Below are positions 57,686 through 60,891 of a stretch of DNA of 60,891 bases, piece by piece. The notes under the pieces were generated by a model. That model saw only the letters and a program-made list of their open reading frames with translations. It searched no databases and had not been told where the DNA came from. The translations under genes and the position numbers were made by a program. Source of the DNA: Elusimicrobiota bacterium. GTDB lineage: Bacteria > Elusimicrobiota > Elusimicrobia > UBA1565 > UBA9628. Numbering within the stretch: the first letter of the stretch is position 1; each line of letters starts with the position of its first letter. The stretch covers positions 1-60,891 of the forward strand of contig JAPLKL010000036.1 of assembly GCA_026388095.1 (NCBI GenBank). Reading direction: 5' to 3'.

Positions 57686-58933
57686 ATGGGACTGAGGAAG
57701 CAGAAGGCCCTCATCCTTGCGCTCGTTCTCGGCGGCGCGCTGTACGTCGCGATCGTCGCCGCGGCGGCCAAGCTGCTCGTCAACCTGGGGCTCAAGCTGT
57801 ACCTAGGCGTGATCAGGGTCCCGTTTTCTTTCGCGCTGCGGCTCGTCTGGGCTGACGGGAAGACCTATATCTTCCTGGCGCTCGCGCTGGCGGCCGCCGC
57901 GGGCTACGGCCTGCTCAGACGCCGTCTCGCTGCGGAGATCGGAGGGCCGAGATGGCTGCGCTGGTGCCTGCCCGCGGCCACCGTGCTCGCGGTCATGGCC
58001 GGGGCTCCCCGAGCCTGGAGGGGGCCCGGCCATGCCGAGACGAACCGCTACGCCTTCTACACGCCTTTCGGCCTGAGCCGCGGCCCTTACGTCATCCCGA
58101 GCGGCAAGCCCGGCATCCCCGACTCGGTCATCCAGACCAATTCGTTCGGGTACCGGGACAAGGAGTGGAGCGCGCGACCGCGGCCCGGGGTCAGGCGAGC
58201 GATCGTGGTCGGCGACTCCAACGTGTGGGGCTACGGCATCCCGACCGAGGATGGCATGCTCCATCGCAAGCTCGAGCTAGAGCTCGACGCCCTGGACTCC
58301 AGGAAGTGGGAGGTCCTCGACATCGCCAACACCCCCGCGGCGCTCTGGTACTATGTCCATGCGCTCATCGCCGCGGGCCAGGACGTCCATCCCGACCTCT
58401 ACGTCATGAGCTTCCTGGGGTACTATGACCTGGAGCCATGGGAGGTGCAAAGGGTCAAGTTCGGGCTGCCCCAACGTCTGGTGGACGCCCTGGACGAATG
58501 CGGCGTCTCCCGGGACCTCATGCGCATGGGCGTGTCTTTGGGGGGCAGATACAGCCGCCGCCATGCGCTGGACGCCGACACCCTCGCGGACCTGCAGGCC
58601 ATCTTCTCCCAGCTCGTCGCGTTCATCGATGAGACCAAGGGCCAGCTGGTCATATGGGAAGCCCTGGGCAGAAACCCGTTCTTCGATAAGTACCGCGGCC
58701 ATCCCCGGGTCACCTTCCTGGGCTGGAGCGACGTGCCGGAACTGCCCGAAGACCTGCGCCGGCTCGCGAGCTCCGACCGCGTGTCTTGGCAATCGGATGA
58801 GACCCTGTCCTACCGAGGAGACGGCCACCCGACGCCGAAGGCCAACGGCCTGATCGCCCGGGCCATCGCGCACGGCTTCTTCTCTCGGATGAGAGAACGG
58901 AGAAGCCTGACACCGGCTAGGAGAGTTCCTTGA
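57686..58933 (+). CDS. membrane-anchored SGNH hydrolase
   Basis: A 415-residue protein with about three N-terminal membrane segments (roughly 8-30, 38-55 and 58-75), followed by an SGNH domain. G-D-S-N-V-W-G-Y-G near residue 172 supplies the nucleophile, and G-D-G-H-P-T-P near 385 supplies Asp/His. It could deacylate or transfer acyl groups on an exported glycan. The last 17 bases overlap the convergent nnrD gene. It is the third SGNH-type protein of the window. Confidence 0.7.
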   Translation: MGLRKQKALILALVLGGALYVAIVAAAAKLLVNLGLKLYLGVIRVPFSFALRLVWADGKTYIFLALALAAAAGYGLLRRRLAAEIGGPRWLRWCLPAATVLAVMAGAPRAWRGPGHAETNRYAFYTPFGLSRGPYVIPSGKPGIPDSVIQTNSFGYRDKEWSARPRPGVRRAIVVGDSNVWGYGIPTEDGMLHRKLELELDALDSRKWEVLDIANTPAALWYYVHALIAAGQDVHPDLYVMSFLGYYDLEPWEVQRVKFGLPQRLVDALDECGVSRDLMRMGVSLGGRYSRRHALDADTLADLQAIFSQLVAFIDETKGQLVIWEALGRNPFFDKYRGHPRVTFLGWSDVPELPEDLRRLASSDRVSWQSDETLSYRGDGHPTPKANGLIARAIAHGFFSRMRERRSLTPARRVP

Positions 58934-59828
58934 AGGCGGCGGGCAGGTGCGAGAGGACGTCCTGGGCGGTCATGGCATAACCGGTCTTCTCGGCCTCGGC
59001 CAGCTCCCCGGCCCGGCCGTGCAGCCAAGCCCCCAGAGCCGCGGCCCAGAAAGCCAGGTCCCCGCGCCCCCGCCCCGAGGCCAGCATCTGCCCCCAGAGC
59101 CCGGCGATGAGCCCCGTGAGCACGTCCCCGGTGCCGCCCTTGGCCAGGCCCGGACAGCCCGTCGGATTGACCGCCGTGCGCGAGCCGCTCGAAATCAAGG
59201 TCCCGCGCCCCTTCAAAAGCGCCACCCCGTTCCACTCCCGAGCCAACCGCTCCGCGCAAGCCATCCGATCTTCCTTGACGCGCTTGGCGTCCGACCCCAG
59301 GCAGCGCGCCATCTCCCCCGGATGCGGCGTGAAGATGCAGGGCAGCTTGCGGCCCTTCATCAGCTGGCGCACCCCCGAAGCTTCCTGGGCGGCCAATATG
59401 TTCAAGGCGTCCGCGTCCACCACGGCAGGCAAAGGCAAGGCGCTCAAGGCCAGCAGCACGAACTTGGCCGTGTCCGAGTTCTGGGAAAGCCCCGGCCCGA
59501 TGGCCAGCACCGAATACTCGGACTCCCGGTGCGCGCCGCGCAAGCGCGAGACCCCCTCCGGCCGCAGACAGCCGGTGGCGTTCTCGGGCAGGCCGATGGT
59601 GAGCGCCTCCGGAGCCTGCGCGGCCACGAGGCTCTGGATGCCGGTCGGGACCGCGGCCGTCACCAGGCCCGCGCCCGAGCGCAGGGCCGCCCGCGCCGCC
59701 AGGACCGCGGCCCCGGACATGTTGCGCGAGCCGGCCACGAGCAGCACATGACCGAAGACCCCCTTGTGGTCCGCGGGCTCGCGCCGGACCAAGGCCTCGC
59801 GCAGCTCGGACTTGGAAAGAGCCTTCAT
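58917..59828 (-). CDS. nnrD: ADP/ATP-dependent NAD(P)H-hydrate dehydratase
   Basis: A 303-residue YjeF-C-terminal-type (ribokinase-fold) enzyme that repairs damaged NAD(P)H hydrates. K-G-G-T-G-D-V-L-T-G near residue 230 holds the catalytic Asp, and G-L-V-T-A-A-V-P and F-T-P-H-P-G-E-M-A-R are typical. The epimerase domain (NnrE) is absent, so it is the single-domain form. It overlaps acpS by ATGA and the SGNH gene by 17 bases. Confidence 0.9.
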   Translation of the reverse strand: MKALSKSELREALVRREPADHKGVFGHVLLVAGSRNMSGAAVLAARAALRSGAGLVTAAVPTGIQSLVAAQAPEALTIGLPENATGCLRPEGVSRLRGAHRESEYSVLAIGPGLSQNSDTAKFVLLALSALPLPAVVDADALNILAAQEASGVRQLMKGRKLPCIFTPHPGEMARCLGSDAKRVKEDRMACAERLAREWNGVALLKGRGTLISSGSRTAVNPTGCPGLAKGGTGDVLTGLIAGLWGQMLASGRGRGDLAFWAAALGAWLHGRAGELAEAEKTGYAMTAQDVLSHLPAAFKELS

Positions 59829-60166
59829 GCCTTATCCTCCTTGAGCGCCACGGCCACGGCATAGTCCTCGCCGTGCGACAAAGAAAGCTTCAGGCCGGCC
59901 GCCCGCTTGCCCCTGATGAGCACGCTCGGCTTGCCGCGGCTGTCGCGCTCGACCGAGATGTCCTTCAAGGCGATGCGCTCCTGGCCCAAGGCCTTCCAGA
60001 CCGCCTCCTTGGCCGCGAAGCGCACGGCGTAGTGCGGCCAAGGGTCCTTATGCTCGCGGCAGTAGGCGATCTCGCCCTTGGTGAACACCCGGGCCAGGAA
60101 ACCAGGCGTGCGCCGGATCACCCGGCGGATGCGGTGCACCTCGACGATGTCGAGCCCGATCTCCAT
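59825..60166 (-). CDS. acpS: holo-[acyl-carrier-protein] synthase
   Basis: A 113-residue phosphopantetheinyl transferase of usual length. G-L-D-I-V-E-V near residue 4 and F-A-A-K-E-A-V-W-K-A near 50 are the Mg2+ and CoA binding motifs. It activates ACPs, so it would also serve the carrier protein at 29328 unless another enzyme exists. It overlaps nnrD by 4 bases and starts one codon-space after the membrane protein. Confidence 0.95.
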   Translation of the reverse strand: MEIGLDIVEVHRIRRVIRRTPGFLARVFTKGEIAYCREHKDPWPHYAVRFAAKEAVWKALGQERIALKDISVERDSRGKPSVLIRGKRAAGLKLSLSHGEDYAVAVALKEDKA

Positions 60167-60622
60167 CTAGGGCGTCCCCAAGTAGCGCAGGCTCCCGGAC
60201 GGCTCGACGACCGCGAGCATCTTCAGGCAGTGCCCGCCCCGGCCCGATGTGCGGGGGACATCCTTCTCGTTGGACCAGCCCACCGGCTGGGACGGTCGTC
60301 CTTCCAGGTATGAGACCCCGGGATCCGGATGGTCCACGCACCAGACCACCGGCTTGCCCGCGAACTCCTGGGGGCTGGCCGCGACCTGCTCATAGGAAAG
60401 AGCGAGCTTGTAGGCCAGCGCCTCCTGGGGAGAAAGAGCCTTCACCTCCTCGCGCCGGGAGCGCGCCAAGTCGAAGCGGCCGGCCAGCCAGACAAAAACA
60501 GGCTCCCAGGGCAGCAGCGCGATCAGGATGCCCACGAGTACTCCCAGCACGAAGGACCGCGTCCCCACGTGCTGAGGCCGGGAGAAGTGCGACCAGGACG
60601 GCAGGTTACTCGACGGTGACAC
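60167..60622 (-). CDS. membrane-anchored protein of unknown function
   Basis: A 151-residue protein with one membrane segment (about 24-44) and a hydrophilic part containing [11 protein letters not shown] and an H-C-L-K motif near 131. It starts with GTG (60622), overlapping the glmS stop by 17 bases, so the first residues are uncertain. It abuts acpS. I do not recognise a family. Confidence 0.5.
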   Translation of the reverse strand: MSPSSNLPSWSHFSRPQHVGTRSFVLGVLVGILIALLPWEPVFVWLAGRFDLARSRREEVKALSPQEALAYKLALSYEQVAASPQEFAGKPVVWCVDHPDPGVSYLEGRPSQPVGWSNEKDVPRTSGRGGHCLKMLAVVEPSGSLRYLGTP

Positions 60623-60891
60623 TCTTGGCCAGGTTCCTCGGCTGGTCCACGTCGCAGCCGCGCAGGTCCGCGATGTGATAGGCGAACAGCTGCAGGGGCA
60701 CGACGTTGACGATCGGCGAGAGCAGCTCCGGCGCCGGCGGCAGCTTGATCTGATAGTCGGCGCCGGGCAGGGGCGGCGCGCCCTCCGTCACCAAGGCGAT
60801 CACCTGCGCCCCACGGGCCTTGGCCTCCTGGCAGTTGGACGCCATCTTGTCGTAGGTCGCCGCGCGCGTGGCGATGGCCACGATGGAGACC
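60606..60891 (-). CDS. glmS: glutamine-fructose-6-phosphate aminotransferase, C-terminal part (runs off the window)
   Basis: The last 95 residues of GlmS. The second SIS subdomain is visible with V-A-I-A-T-R-A, an internal [10 protein letters not shown] and the end [13 protein letters not shown], which is the conserved C-terminus. The 5' part lies beyond 60891. It makes glucosamine-6-phosphate, the precursor for GlmU. Confidence 0.9.
   Translation of the reverse strand, partial: VSIVAIATRAATYDKMASNCQEAKARGAQVIALVTEGAPPLPGADYQIKLPPAPELLSPIVNVVPLQLFAYHIADLRGCDVDQPRNLAKSVTVE

Noticed and set aside
1-60891. CRISPR arrays, rRNA genes, prophage or complete insertion sequences
   Set aside because: No regularly spaced repeats, rRNA sequence, integrase or transposase coding region was recognised.

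Overview
The window looks like chromosomal DNA from a high-GC, diderm (Gram-negative-type) bacterium. Many proteins carry cleavable signal peptides, and one TPR protein has a LolB-like tail. The order ispE-spoVG-tRNA-Gln-glmU-prs-rplY-pth is an old bacterial arrangement. An MFS transporter with a signal peptide and about 200 Ala/Pro/Ser-rich residues before its membrane domain reminds me of high-GC Elusimicrobiota; that placement is an inference and is not proven here. A recurrent feature is an AT-rich -10-like hexamer only 6-13 bases before the start codon with no Shine-Dalgarno, which suggests many leaderless mRNAs.

1-8.3 kb: a substrate-binding-protein/sulfatase fusion coupled to a methyltransferase, a UbiU/UbiV-like U32 pair, two radical SAM enzymes and a class III aminotransferase. 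8.3-22.8 kb: a secreted-protein cluster with sulfatase-superfamily proteins, an orphan SBP homologous to the fused one, an UnbU/UnbV-like pair, a cupin-like protein and five TIM-barrel amidohydrolase-like proteins. Four of the five form two tandem pairs. 22.8-32.8 kb: a Dlt-like module (AMP ligase, carrier protein, MBOAT, membrane SGNH protein) with a B12-type radical SAM enzyme inside the carrier-protein operon, plus a SPASM-type radical SAM enzyme, a TPP enzyme and a second SGNH protein. 32.8-39.8 kb: two phosphodiesterase-like AP-superfamily proteins, a third tandem amidohydrolase pair, a secretin-N-like protein and a TMTC-like glycosyltransferase. 40-46 kb: tRNA-Cys, uridine kinase, a 19-bp palindromic repeat, the MFS protein, another sulfatase and PmbA. 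46-60.9 kb: mostly housekeeping (pth, rplY, prs, glmU, tRNA-Gln, spoVG, ispE, rimI, tsaB, tsaE, nnrD, acpS, glmS 3' end) with a few lineage-specific secreted or membrane proteins.

Two things stand out. First, three tandem pairs of one amidohydrolase-like family each contain, in the same transcriptional order, a first protein that has lost the candidate metal ligands and a second that keeps them (E...H...H...D/N). This looks like an obligate pseudoenzyme/enzyme pair, always close to sulfatase-family genes. Second, the 22.8-32.8 kb module has the logic of a D-alanylation (Dlt) system but carries radical chemistry on the carrier-protein operon, so it may build an unusual acyl group and attach it to an exported glycan or envelope polymer. 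Function in both cases is inference from sequence and context.
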